The position numbers were made by a program, and so were the translations under genes. From Patescibacteria group bacterium (GTDB lineage: Bacteria; Patescibacteriota; Patescibacteriia; 2-12-FULL-60-25): a DNA stretch of 54,379 nt. This document shows positions 38,756-46,211 of this stretch, in pieces. Location of the stretch: the NCBI GenBank assembly GCA_018061755.1, contig JAGOTP010000006.1:1-54379 (forward strand), written 5' to 3'. Numbering within the stretch: position 1 is the stretch's first letter; the number at the start of each line of letters is the position of its first letter. The notes below the pieces were generated by a model. That model ran no database searches. It saw only the letters and a program-made list of their open reading frames with translations, and was not told the DNA's origin.

Positions 38756-38776
38756 AAGGAATATCCGTAGTATAGC

Positions 38777-38802
38777 AAAACGACCGGGATGTCCGGTCGT
38801 TT
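38777..38802 (-). terminator. Hairpin downstream of the 294-aa lipoprotein gene
   Basis: AACGACCGG pairs with CCGGTCGTT around a 5-nt loop, followed on the minus strand by TTTGCTATAC. The trailing TATACT is also the -10 box of the next gene. Confidence 0.7.
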
Positions 38803-38937
38803 CACGTGGTCTCCAGGAGCCGAAGCTGGAGCGCGGGTGTTCGTAGGGTCCGTTTGCACGGGAACAAAGCGGTTTTCGAGTCTGAAACGAAACACGTCTC
38901 AGACTGCGAAGGCGAAGAAGCATGGAAGGAGCGATCG

Positions 38938-39822
38938 TCAGTACGGCGAGAGCGGGGCGCTCGTTGCCGCCGCGCGGTTCGCGCAGCGCCAGTGGTCGTG
39001 CCGCCGTCGGTCGCGATGCACGACCGTGAAGCGGGGCCGGCCCAGGAGTTCAAGGGCGCGCTGGTAGCCCTCGTTGGGCCTCCAGGTGGGCTCATCGCCC
39101 TGCCAGTAGGCTCGGTCCTGGTGCTCGGGGTTCTCCAGGTCCCAGGTCTTGTCCACTCGTCCAGGAACGCAGTAGATCGTCACCTGCTCCCAGAAAGGAA
39201 CCCCCGTGTCGGACCAGATCAGGTGCTGGGAGTCGAGGATGTTCCGGTCGCGCTGTACCTGCTGCCCGTTGTGGATGAGGAACCTTCCCAGCACGAACTG
39301 GTCGTTAGCGGTGTGGTCCCACTCCGTGACCAGCGGCTGCTGGCCGGAGTCGAGCGGAGCGCCCCAGCCGAGCAGGAATTGGGTCCGACCCGGGTAGGAG
39401 GGGCCTCGTAGGGCGAGTACGGCGAATTCGTCCGCCGTCATCTCCCAGCAGTCCGAGACCTCCTCTCCTGCGGGGCGGTAGACCGTGCCCGCGTCGCAGA
39501 CGCGCCACAGCGATGTCGGCGACGAGGTCGGCGCGCTGCTGATCCCTCGCCTCGTCGGCAAGGGGCCCACCGGCTCGCTGAGCGGGATGAGCGACCTATG
39601 GAACACGATGTGGTCCACCGTCTCGTCGACCGGCTGAACCGCCGGCACCGGCCAGACGTCAGGCCGGAAGCTGTTGAGGGGGCCGGTGATCCAGCCCCCA
39701 GCCTGCCGGGTCTGCGCGATCTCGCGCTCATCCGACGGCTCTTGGGCGCAGCCGCTCAGAGCGGCTGCGAGGACGACCAAGGCCAGCAGCCTCAGCCATC
39801 CGTTCTTCATCGCGTGCCTCAT
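38938..39822 (-). CDS. Orphan GC-rich gene, putative 294-aa lipoprotein
   Basis: MRHAMKNGWLRLLALVVLA followed by AALSGC is a clear lipoprotein signal with a lipobox cysteine at about residue 25. The mature part is Trp/Arg/Asp-rich with no family I recognise. It holds two Cys-containing loops and ends in an Arg/His-rich, low-complexity tail. ATG 39822 is preceded by GGAGG with a 5-nt gap. The promoter at 39960-39988 gives a leader of roughly 130 nt. A 3' region of about 135 nt includes another stem-loop (AGTCTGA/TCAGACT). Confidence 0.75.
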   Translation of the reverse strand: MRHAMKNGWLRLLALVVLAAALSGCAQEPSDEREIAQTRQAGGWITGPLNSFRPDVWPVPAVQPVDETVDHIVFHRSLIPLSEPVGPLPTRRGISSAPTSSPTSLWRVCDAGTVYRPAGEEVSDCWEMTADEFAVLALRGPSYPGRTQFLLGWGAPLDSGQQPLVTEWDHTANDQFVLGRFLIHNGQQVQRDRNILDSQHLIWSDTGVPFWEQVTIYCVPGRVDKTWDLENPEHQDRAYWQGDEPTWRPNEGYQRALELLGRPRFTVVHRDRRRHDHWRCANRAAATSAPLSPY

Positions 39823-39959
39823 CGGCACCTCCTGACCGCCCAACAAGACGCAAAGACACACGAACCATTCGGCGCAGTGCATCAAGGGCGGAACGCAGAT
39901 TTCATCAACGAGGGGATAAAGTCTGTGCACGACACTCAATGTTCTGTAGGTGACATGGT

Positions 39960-39988
39960 TGTCTACTCCTTTTTAGTAGAAAAGTCAA
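39960..39988 (-). promoter_or_regulatory. Promoter of the 294-aa lipoprotein gene
   Basis: TTGACT and TAGACA are 17 nt apart on the minus strand. The -35 box is separated by 2 nt from that of the divergent Xer gene. Confidence 0.6.
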
Positions 39989-39990
39989 TT

Positions 39991-40019
39991 TTGCGACACT
40001 TACGTTCTTGTGACAAAAT
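39991..40019 (+). promoter_or_regulatory. Promoter of the Xer recombinase gene (leaderless)
   Basis: TTGCGA and CAAAAT are 17 nt apart. The -10 box ends 7 nt before ATG 40027. Confidence 0.55.
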
Positions 40020-40026
40020 GCGACAC

Positions 40027-41010
40027 ATGCCCCCTCTCTCTGAACAACTCCGTCCTTTTCTGGAAAACCTGGAATTAAGCAAAGGACGCTCCGCTCTGAC
40101 GGTTCGCAACTACGAATTCTACCTTCGTCGTTTTATCGATTGGGCGAATGATCCGGATCCCAAGAACATTACGCAAGACGTTATCCATCGTTTTCGTTTG
40201 CATCTGAATCGTCTCGAAGATCCACATCGGGGAGCACTAAAAAAGAACACCCAAAACTATCATTTGATCGCTTTGCGGGCTTTTTTGAAATACTTGGCCA
40301 GGAACGATATAAAAACGCTCGCGCCAGAAAAGATTGAACTTGCGAAACAGGGGACACGCGAAGTGTCATTTTTGGAACAGGCGGATTTGGAGCGTTTGAT
40401 GCATGCGCCGGATGGAGCTGATACGGCCCCGCTCGTGAAATTACGCGATAAGGCTATTCTCAAGATGCTCTTTTCAACCGGTATGCGTGTATCTGAGTTG
40501 GCCAACTTGAAACGTGAGCAGGTGAGTGTTGAGCGTGATGAGCTGACGGTGCGTGGGAAGGGGGACAAGCTGCGCATTGTCTTTGTGTCAGATCAAGCTC
40601 GTTCAGCGTTGCGCGAATATCTCGACGCTCGGCAAGATACCTGTCCGTTTCTGTTCATTCGTCATGATCGTGGTCGTGGTCGGAAAAATCCCGAAGATGT
40701 CGGCGCACTGACGCCACGTTCGATCGAACGTCTGGTTCATCAATATTCTGTTATAGCCGGCATCACCAAGAAAATTTCGCCGCATACACTCCGTCATTCT
40801 TTCGCAACGGATCTCCTCATGAACGGCGCTGATATCCGAAGTGTACAATCCTTACTCGGCCATTCTTCCATTACAACGACGCAGATTTACACTCACATCA
40901 CAAACCAACAGCTCAAAGATGTGTTCAATGCCTTTCATGGAAAACAGATGGACGAAGAAGAGAAAAAGGACGAACCAAAAACGACGCCAGAAGACAAGCA
41001 GGAATCTTAA
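40027..41010 (+). CDS. Tyrosine recombinase XerC/XerD-like, intact active site
   Basis: Probably the recombinase that resolves chromosome dimers at dif. The 327-aa protein has an N-terminal core-binding domain (about 1-105) and a catalytic domain with all expected residues: Arg in TGMRVSELANL, Lys in RGKGDKLRIV, HTLRH in ISPHTLRHSFAT, His in LLGHSS and Tyr in TTTQIYTHI. An acidic Lys/Glu tail follows. ATG 40027 or the in-frame ATG 40018 may start it; the promoter favours 40027. It converges on the ABC transporter gene, and their stop codons overlap. Confidence 0.93.
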   Translation: MPPLSEQLRPFLENLELSKGRSALTVRNYEFYLRRFIDWANDPDPKNITQDVIHRFRLHLNRLEDPHRGALKKNTQNYHLIALRAFLKYLARNDIKTLAPEKIELAKQGTREVSFLEQADLERLMHAPDGADTAPLVKLRDKAILKMLFSTGMRVSELANLKREQVSVERDELTVRGKGDKLRIVFVSDQARSALREYLDARQDTCPFLFIRHDRGRGRKNPEDVGALTPRSIERLVHQYSVIAGITKKISPHTLRHSFATDLLMNGADIRSVQSLLGHSSITTTQIYTHITNQQLKDVFNAFHGKQMDEEEKKDEPKTTPEDKQES

Positions 41011-41984
41011 CTGCTTTTGAAAAGCGTACGAATCACATCTTCGATCGGGAGTGGTTCGATGGCGAGGTCATCGATCTCAAAGTGTTCTAACACCTCTTTC
41101 GTCACGCGCGGAATGTCGGTTCGCTTAAGCTGAAGGCGCGCCTGTTGCGCATCGCTGCTCAACACATTTCCCAGCTCCTCCAGTCGTGTTTTATCTGCTG
41201 GAGTTTTGAATTGCAGCCGCATGACTCGTTCATCATTGAGTTGGTCAGCCAAGGTTTGGAGCGAGCCGTTATAGCGCAGTCGACCGTCTTGAATCACAAG
41301 GACGCGCGAGCACAGCTCTTGTACGTCCGCCATGGCATGTGAAGTAAGAAGAATGGTTGTTTGTTCTTCTTGATTCCAGGTCCGCAAAAAGTCTCGGACC
41401 GTTTGTTGAGCAACAACGTCTAAACCGATCGTCGGTTCATCCAAGAGCAAGACTTTGGGCTGATGGAGAAGGGCGTTGATGAGTTCGCACTTCATGCGTT
41501 CGCCGAGCGAGAGTTTGCGAACCGGAACATCTAACTTGTGATCGACTTGCAGGAGTTTAGCCAAAGTCGCAACCCGTGTTTTGAAGGCTTGGTCTGGCAA
41601 GCGATAGATCTCTTTATTGAGCGCGAAGGTGTCTTGAGCTGGCAAATCCCACCAGAGCTGATTTTTTGATCCGAGCACAATGCCGAACTGTTCCTGAAAA
41701 GCTCGTTCGCGTTTCCAGGGAACGTGACCAAGAACAGTCGCTTCACCACTGGTTGGCCAGAGAATCCCGGAGAGCATTTTAAGCGTCGTCGTTTTCCCTG
41801 CGCCATTTGGACCGATGAAGCCAACGCAACTCCCGCTCTCAATCGAGAAAGAGATGTCATCGACCGCAACTCGCTCTTCCATCTTCGGATTCCAGAGTGA
41901 ACGCAACGCACCCCCGATGCCGGGTTGCTTCTGTTCGACTTCGTAGACTTTCTTCAATTGTTTGACGACGATGGCGAGAGGCAT
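41007..41984 (-). CDS. ABC-2 type exporter, ATP-binding subunit
   Basis: The 325-aa protein has Walker A IGPNGAGKTTTLKML, signature LSLGERMKCEL, Walker B KVLLLDEPTIGLD and switch His in LLTSHAMADV. A C-terminal alpha/beta extension of about 90 residues follows, typical of drug or polysaccharide exporters of the DrrA/NatA type. It is the last of three genes with two permeases. The transported substrate is unknown. Confidence 0.93.
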   Translation of the reverse strand: MPLAIVVKQLKKVYEVEQKQPGIGGALRSLWNPKMEERVAVDDISFSIESGSCVGFIGPNGAGKTTTLKMLSGILWPTSGEATVLGHVPWKRERAFQEQFGIVLGSKNQLWWDLPAQDTFALNKEIYRLPDQAFKTRVATLAKLLQVDHKLDVPVRKLSLGERMKCELINALLHQPKVLLLDEPTIGLDVVAQQTVRDFLRTWNQEEQTTILLTSHAMADVQELCSRVLVIQDGRLRYNGSLQTLADQLNDERVMRLQFKTPADKTRLEELGNVLSSDAQQARLQLKRTDIPRVTKEVLEHFEIDDLAIEPLPIEDVIRTLFKSS

Positions 41985-42013
41985 AGAGTTTGGAAAGAGA
42001 GGGAATGTAGTGT

Positions 42014-42826
42014 TTATGCACTAGCTGAAGCGTAGCGGCGAAGCGCTTTTTGCCAAGTAATACGTGCGGCCAAGACTAAGAGAACGGTTACAATGAACCC
42101 AGTAGCCACTAGCCCAAATGACGCTTGACCCATCAGCGCTTTGGCGGGTGTTGAGACGATCAGTAGAATCGGAATCAGGTAGGTAAAGATGGTACGAATC
42201 GAGGAGGTGTAAATTTCTGGGGGAAAACGTCCTACGTAGACCAGATCACGATAGATCCAAAAGCCATTTTCAATCTCTGTGAACCAAAAGGCGAGAGAGG
42301 CAATGATCACGTTCAAAGAAACCGCCATAACCAGACTACAGAACCAACAGACGACAGCGATCAGAACGTGTTGAGGTGTCACACTATAAGGCAAGGCATG
42401 AATCGCGATCCCTAAAAAGGCGATGGCTGCTGGTACAGTTGTGAGATCGAGAAAGTCGAACATCTTGAAACAGGAGGCGAAAAACGGCGATACTGGTTTG
42501 CTGAGTAAAATATCGTATTCACCACGTCGCACCATGGAGGGAATGGTTGTCAGTCCGCGTGCGATGAGCTGAAAGGCGATATCAACCGTGTTCATCACAG
42601 CAAAGAACAACAAGACTTCCCCTTTGGAATAACCAACCAGACTTTCGGTGTTGCGAAACAAGGCATACACGAACACAAAAAAGAAGCCCATGCGCAACAA
42701 CTTCGCCATCACGTAACAAGCAAATTCAAGCCAAGACGTTGTGACAGTCCGAAAATTCATGACGATAAACCGTCGCCAAATCCGGAAATAGTGCCAAACG
42801 ATGGCAAAAGAAGATTCAACGGCCAT
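42014..42826 (-). CDS. ABC-2 type permease (DUF990-like)
   Basis: This 270-aa membrane protein has about six helices and the family-like block RGLTTIPSMVRRGEYDILLSKPVSP after the second helix. It pairs with the permease gene at 42816, overlapping it by 11 nt, and with the ATPase gene 29 nt downstream. Together they form a heterodimeric exporter. Confidence 0.87.
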   Translation of the reverse strand: MAVESSFAIVWHYFRIWRRFIVMNFRTVTTSWLEFACYVMAKLLRMGFFFVFVYALFRNTESLVGYSKGEVLLFFAVMNTVDIAFQLIARGLTTIPSMVRRGEYDILLSKPVSPFFASCFKMFDFLDLTTVPAAIAFLGIAIHALPYSVTPQHVLIAVVCWFCSLVMAVSLNVIIASLAFWFTEIENGFWIYRDLVYVGRFPPEIYTSSIRTIFTYLIPILLIVSTPAKALMGQASFGLVATGFIVTVLLVLAARITWQKALRRYASASA

Positions 42827-43613
42827 AGGCGCTATAAGCTTTTAACCCGCGTTGCCACAGGAAGCGTAGGAGCAAGAAGAGGATACCAATCCAGAGCCAT
42901 TGAGTAAGCACATGAGTGATCCAAAGCGAGGTCGAACCATGGCCAAGGTAGATCTGAAGGGGCGCGAACAGAATCGAGGGAAATGGTGTCCAGCTCAAAA
43001 TCGTTTTGATGCCACCTGGCAGAGCATCAAGCGGAAGATAGCTACCCGAGAGAAATTGAATGAAAACCGTAATCAGCCAGCGTGCACCGTGCCCGCGATT
43101 GGTCCAAAAGGAAAAAATGCCACCAATAAAATCGAAGAGTTGAATCAAGACTAACGAACCAATGTAGAGAATAGCTGTTTGGAGTAGGACGATGGGATTC
43201 TTTTGAACGAAAAATGACGCTGACGAAAAAAGCCAGATGAGCAAGCCTGTTTGCAGAATGCCACCGACAAAAACTAACGCACGTTCCGCGAGCAAGCGGC
43301 TGGTCCAATAGCCAAAATAGTGGATCGGTCGCAGTAGATAGTTCGTTAGATCACCTTCAACGATTTCATCGGAAATCTTGTGCATGCCATATACGAAGGC
43401 GGCTGATCCGAGCAAGCTGCTGACGAGAGCGTACGTGAGCAGCTCTTGTTGAGAATAGCTACCGCTACCTTGTGGCAAAGCTGAGTAAAGAAAGAGAATC
43501 GCTCCATAGACCACAAACTCCCGTACTCGCCCAATCGCAAAATTCACACGATACGTGAGCTGTGTTTGTAAAGCGAGTTGAAAGCTTTTGAGATAGGGTC
43601 CAAGCAACGACAT
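42816..43613 (-). CDS. ABC-2 type permease (DUF990-like), partner subunit
   Basis: This 265-aa protein has about six membrane helices and KISDEIVEGDLTNYLLRPIHY, which matches the position of the RRGEYDILLSKP block in its partner. That supports a shared fold. It is first in the operon, and a CATACT box ends 9 nt before its ATG. It is divergent from the membrane protein at 43664. Confidence 0.87.
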   Translation of the reverse strand: MSLLGPYLKSFQLALQTQLTYRVNFAIGRVREFVVYGAILFLYSALPQGSGSYSQQELLTYALVSSLLGSAAFVYGMHKISDEIVEGDLTNYLLRPIHYFGYWTSRLLAERALVFVGGILQTGLLIWLFSSASFFVQKNPIVLLQTAILYIGSLVLIQLFDFIGGIFSFWTNRGHGARWLITVFIQFLSGSYLPLDALPGGIKTILSWTPFPSILFAPLQIYLGHGSTSLWITHVLTQWLWIGILFLLLRFLWQRGLKAYSAYGR

Positions 43614-43663
43614 CGTTCGCTCAGTATGCCAAATCGCTCTTCATCGGTACAATGAGGCTATCT

Positions 43664-44233
43664 ATGCCTCTGAAGGTGACTTCCCCCGAAAAGAGCGAGC
43701 AGGCTGTTATCCAACTTTCGCTTTTGCCCCTTCAAGAAACGCTCGAACGTCATCCAGAAGCACGTCAGCCGCTGCTTGCGTCCGAGATCGCGCGTCGTGA
43801 ATGCGAGATCGTCTTGTTACGTTCCCATCGTTTACTTTTACGTCTCCAGCTTTGGAGTGCGTTGCAAACGGCCTTAATTGCAGGATTGATCATTTTTTCT
43901 TTCGGCGTGGCGTTGAGTGGCTTGGTCGAATTCGCCAAAGTAGTGCAACGAGTTGGAGACTGGAACGCCACCTTAACCGGCAACGTACTGACCCGCGGCT
44001 TGCAGGGTCAAATCCAAAGCCTCATTCCCACTTCGACCATGCTCAATGTTGCGCAGGCGATTCCCTTTTGGGACATCCGTGATGCGACAGCTCTATCGCT
44101 GATTGTTGCTTTCATTATTCTTGCTCTTCGTATCGCGCAAGGCGTCGCCCATTGGCGTGCTAGTGGACGTTTGAAACAGGGGATGAAACTGCTTGAGCAA
44201 GAAGTGAAAGTCTTAAAAAGTTGGTCGCGTTAA
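43664..44233 (+). CDS. Two-helix membrane protein, 189 aa, unknown
   Basis: A charged helical N-terminal part (about 1-65) precedes membrane helices at about 66-92 and 135-160, then a short basic helical tail. No family is recognised. ATG 43664 is preferred to ATG 43652 because a TACAAT box ends at 43653, giving a near-leaderless mRNA; with 43652 the start codon would overlap the -10 box. Confidence 0.68.
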   Translation: MPLKVTSPEKSEQAVIQLSLLPLQETLERHPEARQPLLASEIARRECEIVLLRSHRLLLRLQLWSALQTALIAGLIIFSFGVALSGLVEFAKVVQRVGDWNATLTGNVLTRGLQGQIQSLIPTSTMLNVAQAIPFWDIRDATALSLIVAFIILALRIAQGVAHWRASGRLKQGMKLLEQEVKVLKSWSR

Positions 44234-44248
44234 AAAAATGGCAATACA

Positions 44249-44275
44249 AATACCCATCCTTGTGGGATGAGTATT
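44249..44275 (+). terminator. Weak terminator after the 189-aa gene
   Basis: AATAC-CATCC pairs with GGATG-GTATT with one mismatch. It also lies downstream of the minus-strand tRNA-Arg. Confidence 0.5.
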
Positions 44276-44278
44276 CGC

Positions 44279-44353
44279 TGGTGCCCCGACCAGGGATCGA
44301 ACCTGGATCAATAGCTTAGAAGGCTACTGCACGATCCATTGTGCTATCGGGAC
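44279..44353 (-). tRNA. tRNA-Arg (anticodon TCT), CCA encoded
   Basis: On the minus strand the acceptor GTCCCGA pairs with TCGGGGC. The anticodon loop CTTCTAA has TCT, the T arm contains GGTTCGATCCC, and discriminator A plus CCA are encoded. Confidence 0.95.
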
Positions 44354-44420
44354 TCTATTTGCTGAATTGTTGTCAGCTTTCCGCGTCAGAAGAGTAGCTT
44401 CATGCTATGCTTTAGGCAAT

Positions 44421-44693
44421 ATGACCCCTTCCTCTTCCAAGAACCTTGGGACAGCACTCATCATCATTCCACCCGTTTCCTTGGGCCTATCGCTTATCCT
44501 GTGGCCGATTTTTAACTTTGTTTTCAGAATGTACGCGATGAGCGGAGACGCCTCTCCTGTCGTGGGACGAGTGATAAACGTCGCTTTGGGTTTTCTTGGG
44601 CTGGTTGGCGTGTTAGGAATCTTCACCGCTCTGCCAATCGGGATCTTTTTGTTAGCAAAAGGCTCAAAAGCCAAAGAAACGCCGAAAGTTTAG
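44421..44693 (+). CDS. Small two-helix membrane protein, 90 aa, unknown
   Basis: Hydrophobic segments at about 11-35 and 52-78 are followed by a short Lys-rich tail (KGSKAKETPKV), suggesting both ends face the cytoplasm. ATG 44421 fits a TATGCT box that ends 9 nt upstream. The SPFH gene follows but has its own promoter. Confidence 0.65.
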   Translation: MTPSSSKNLGTALIIIPPVSLGLSLILWPIFNFVFRMYAMSGDASPVVGRVINVALGFLGLVGVLGIFTALPIGIFLLAKGSKAKETPKV

Positions 44694-44699
44694 CCTGCG

Positions 44700-44728
44700 T
44701 TGACAGCCAGATTTTTACTCTCTAGCGT
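44700..44728 (+). promoter_or_regulatory. Promoter of the SPFH gene (leaderless)
   Basis: TTGACA and TAGCGT are separated by 17 nt. The -10 box ends 9 nt before ATG 44738. Confidence 0.7.
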
Positions 44729-44737
44729 ATCAGGTAT

Positions 44738-45505
44738 ATGCCTCTCCTCTTTACGATTCTTATTTGGGTGCTGATCTTCATTCTGTTCGTGTCATTGCGT
44801 CAGATTAACCAGTACGAGCGTGGGGTAAAATTCACAATGGGACGCTATAGCGGGCTGGTTGAACCGGGCTGGAAAGTCGTTATCCCTGTCTTCCAGAGCA
44901 TGACCAAGGTCGATATCCGTACCAAAGCGGTCGAAGTCCCTTACCAAGACGCGATTACCAAAGACAACGTCTCCTGCAAAATCAACGCGGTTATTTACTA
45001 CCACGTGATCGACGCGGCCCGTTCTGTGGTGGAGGTCGAAAATGTCTGGTACGCCATTTCTCAGCTGGCACAGACCACTATGCGTAACGTGGTTGGTGAA
45101 CTGACCTTGGACGAATTACTGTCAGAGCGTGACCAGGCCTCGGCACGTATCAAGGAACTGATTGCCAAGCATGCCGGTGATTGGGGGATCGAAGTTCAAG
45201 GCGTCGAGTTGAAAGATATCTCGCTGCCTGAGGAAATGCAGCGCACGATCGCGAAACAAGCGGAAGCCGAACGTGAACGCCGTGCCGTCATCATCAACTC
45301 TGAGGGAGAAATTGCCGCCGCCGAGAACTTGCGCCGTGCCGCTGAGATTCTTTCGAGCAATCCAGGCGCGTTGCACCTGCGTACGTTGAATTCGATCAAC
45401 GACATTTCAAGTGATCAGTCGAATACCGTTGTTTTCGCTGTTCCACTTGAAGTATTACGCGCCTTCGAAGGGATCACAAAAATGACGAATCGAGACGGAA
45501 GTTAA
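44738..45505 (+). CDS. SPFH/band 7 protein (stomatin/slipin-like)
   Basis: Such proteins form membrane scaffolds and often modulate proteases or channels. The 255-aa protein has one N-terminal membrane helix (about 3-22) and the SPFH domain: YERGVKFTMGRYSGLVEPGW, VDIRTKAVEVPYQDAITKDN, AISQLAQTTMRNVVGELTLD, GIEVQGVELKDISLPEEMQ. An Ala/Glu helix (KQAEAERERRAVIINSEGE) follows. The frequent partner NfeD protease is not adjacent. Confidence 0.93.
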   Translation: MPLLFTILIWVLIFILFVSLRQINQYERGVKFTMGRYSGLVEPGWKVVIPVFQSMTKVDIRTKAVEVPYQDAITKDNVSCKINAVIYYHVIDAARSVVEVENVWYAISQLAQTTMRNVVGELTLDELLSERDQASARIKELIAKHAGDWGIEVQGVELKDISLPEEMQRTIAKQAEAERERRAVIINSEGEIAAAENLRRAAEILSSNPGALHLRTLNSINDISSDQSNTVVFAVPLEVLRAFEGITKMTNRDGS

Positions 45506-45520
45506 GAAAACGCCCCACTT

Positions 45521-45559
45521 TTCAAAGAGCCACCCAGCACAGCTGGGTGGCTCTTTGAA
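45521..45559 (+). terminator. Terminator of the SPFH gene
   Basis: An 18-bp perfect stem (45521-45538 with 45542-45559) has a 3-nt loop; its distal arm ends CTCTTTGAA. Confidence 0.8.
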
Positions 45560-45560
45560 A

Positions 45561-45588
45561 TTGACAAACGAGCCAGAATTGCTAATCT
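45561..45588 (+). promoter_or_regulatory. Promoter of the 124-aa lipoprotein gene
   Basis: TTGACA and TAATCT are 16 nt apart, starting right after the SPFH terminator. The leader of about 70 nt contains TGGAC/GTCCA and GAGA/TCTC stem-loops. Confidence 0.7.
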
Positions 45589-45662
45589 ATTTGATCCTTT
45601 TGCGCTTGGACGGGTTGTCCATAGTCGCAGAAGGAGAGCTGAAATCTCTCGGGAGGTGCGTG

Positions 45663-46037
45663 ATGGTGCGGGGTCGTCAGGCGCTCTGGTCTCTGTGTTC
45701 CATACTGATTGGTTGTCAGGATCCGGTCGCGGCATACGTACAGCTCGGCATGTATGACGAGCAGAATGCGTCAGGCGAGAGCTGGTGGCACGAGCGGGAT
45801 CGTCTCGAAGTGGCCGAAGCTCTCGCGAAGAGCTATGCCAAGAGCGAACTGCAGTGGGTAGAGCCCAGGCTCGTGACCTGCGAACGTTCCGTTCGCCGGG
45901 ATACAGATGAGCCGCTGTACAACTGCCGAGTCTATCCGCCGAGGCCGGCGAGTTTCACGGCTCAGACGGCTCGTCTGATCTGTAGCCTGGAGCCTTCCGG
46001 CCCTGTCTGTTGGTCGGTGGATAGTCCGAGCAAGTGA
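45663..46037 (+). CDS. Orphan GC-rich gene, putative 124-aa lipoprotein
   Basis: It begins MVRGRQALWSLCSILIGCQD, a short signal peptide with a candidate lipobox (LIGC). The mature part has five more Cys residues and many Trp/Arg/Glu, as in a disulfide-bonded extracytoplasmic domain. No family is recognised. GGGAGG lies 6 nt before ATG 45663. The frame is open farther upstream, but that start would lie in the promoter. Confidence 0.7.
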   Translation: MVRGRQALWSLCSILIGCQDPVAAYVQLGMYDEQNASGESWWHERDRLEVAEALAKSYAKSELQWVEPRLVTCERSVRRDTDEPLYNCRVYPPRPASFTAQTARLICSLEPSGPVCWSVDSPSK

Positions 46038-46080
46038 CGCTCTTACGGTTCTCCTACCATACATCTACCTACCCGAGCTC

Positions 46081-46112
46081 CGAGGTCGCCTGCTTCCTTG
46101 CAAGCGACCTCG
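46081..46112 (+). terminator. 3' hairpin of the 124-aa lipoprotein gene
   Basis: CGAGGTCGC pairs with GCGACCTCG around a 14-nt loop. A T6 run occurs about 20 nt later. Confidence 0.6.
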
Positions 46113-46152
46113 TCTCGACTGAGGGCTTCGTTTTTTGACGGAGCCTTCTGAG

Positions 46153-46194
46153 AAAGCAAACCCCACACTGAATGGTGTGGGGTTTGCTTTCTTT
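46153..46194. terminator. Bidirectional terminator
   Basis: AAAGCAAACCCCACAC pairs with GTGTGGGGTTTGCTTT around a 6-nt loop, followed by CTTTC. It ends the minus-strand substrate-binding-protein gene. Confidence 0.85.
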
Positions 46195-46211
46195 CGGTTT
46201 TCCAATGCACG

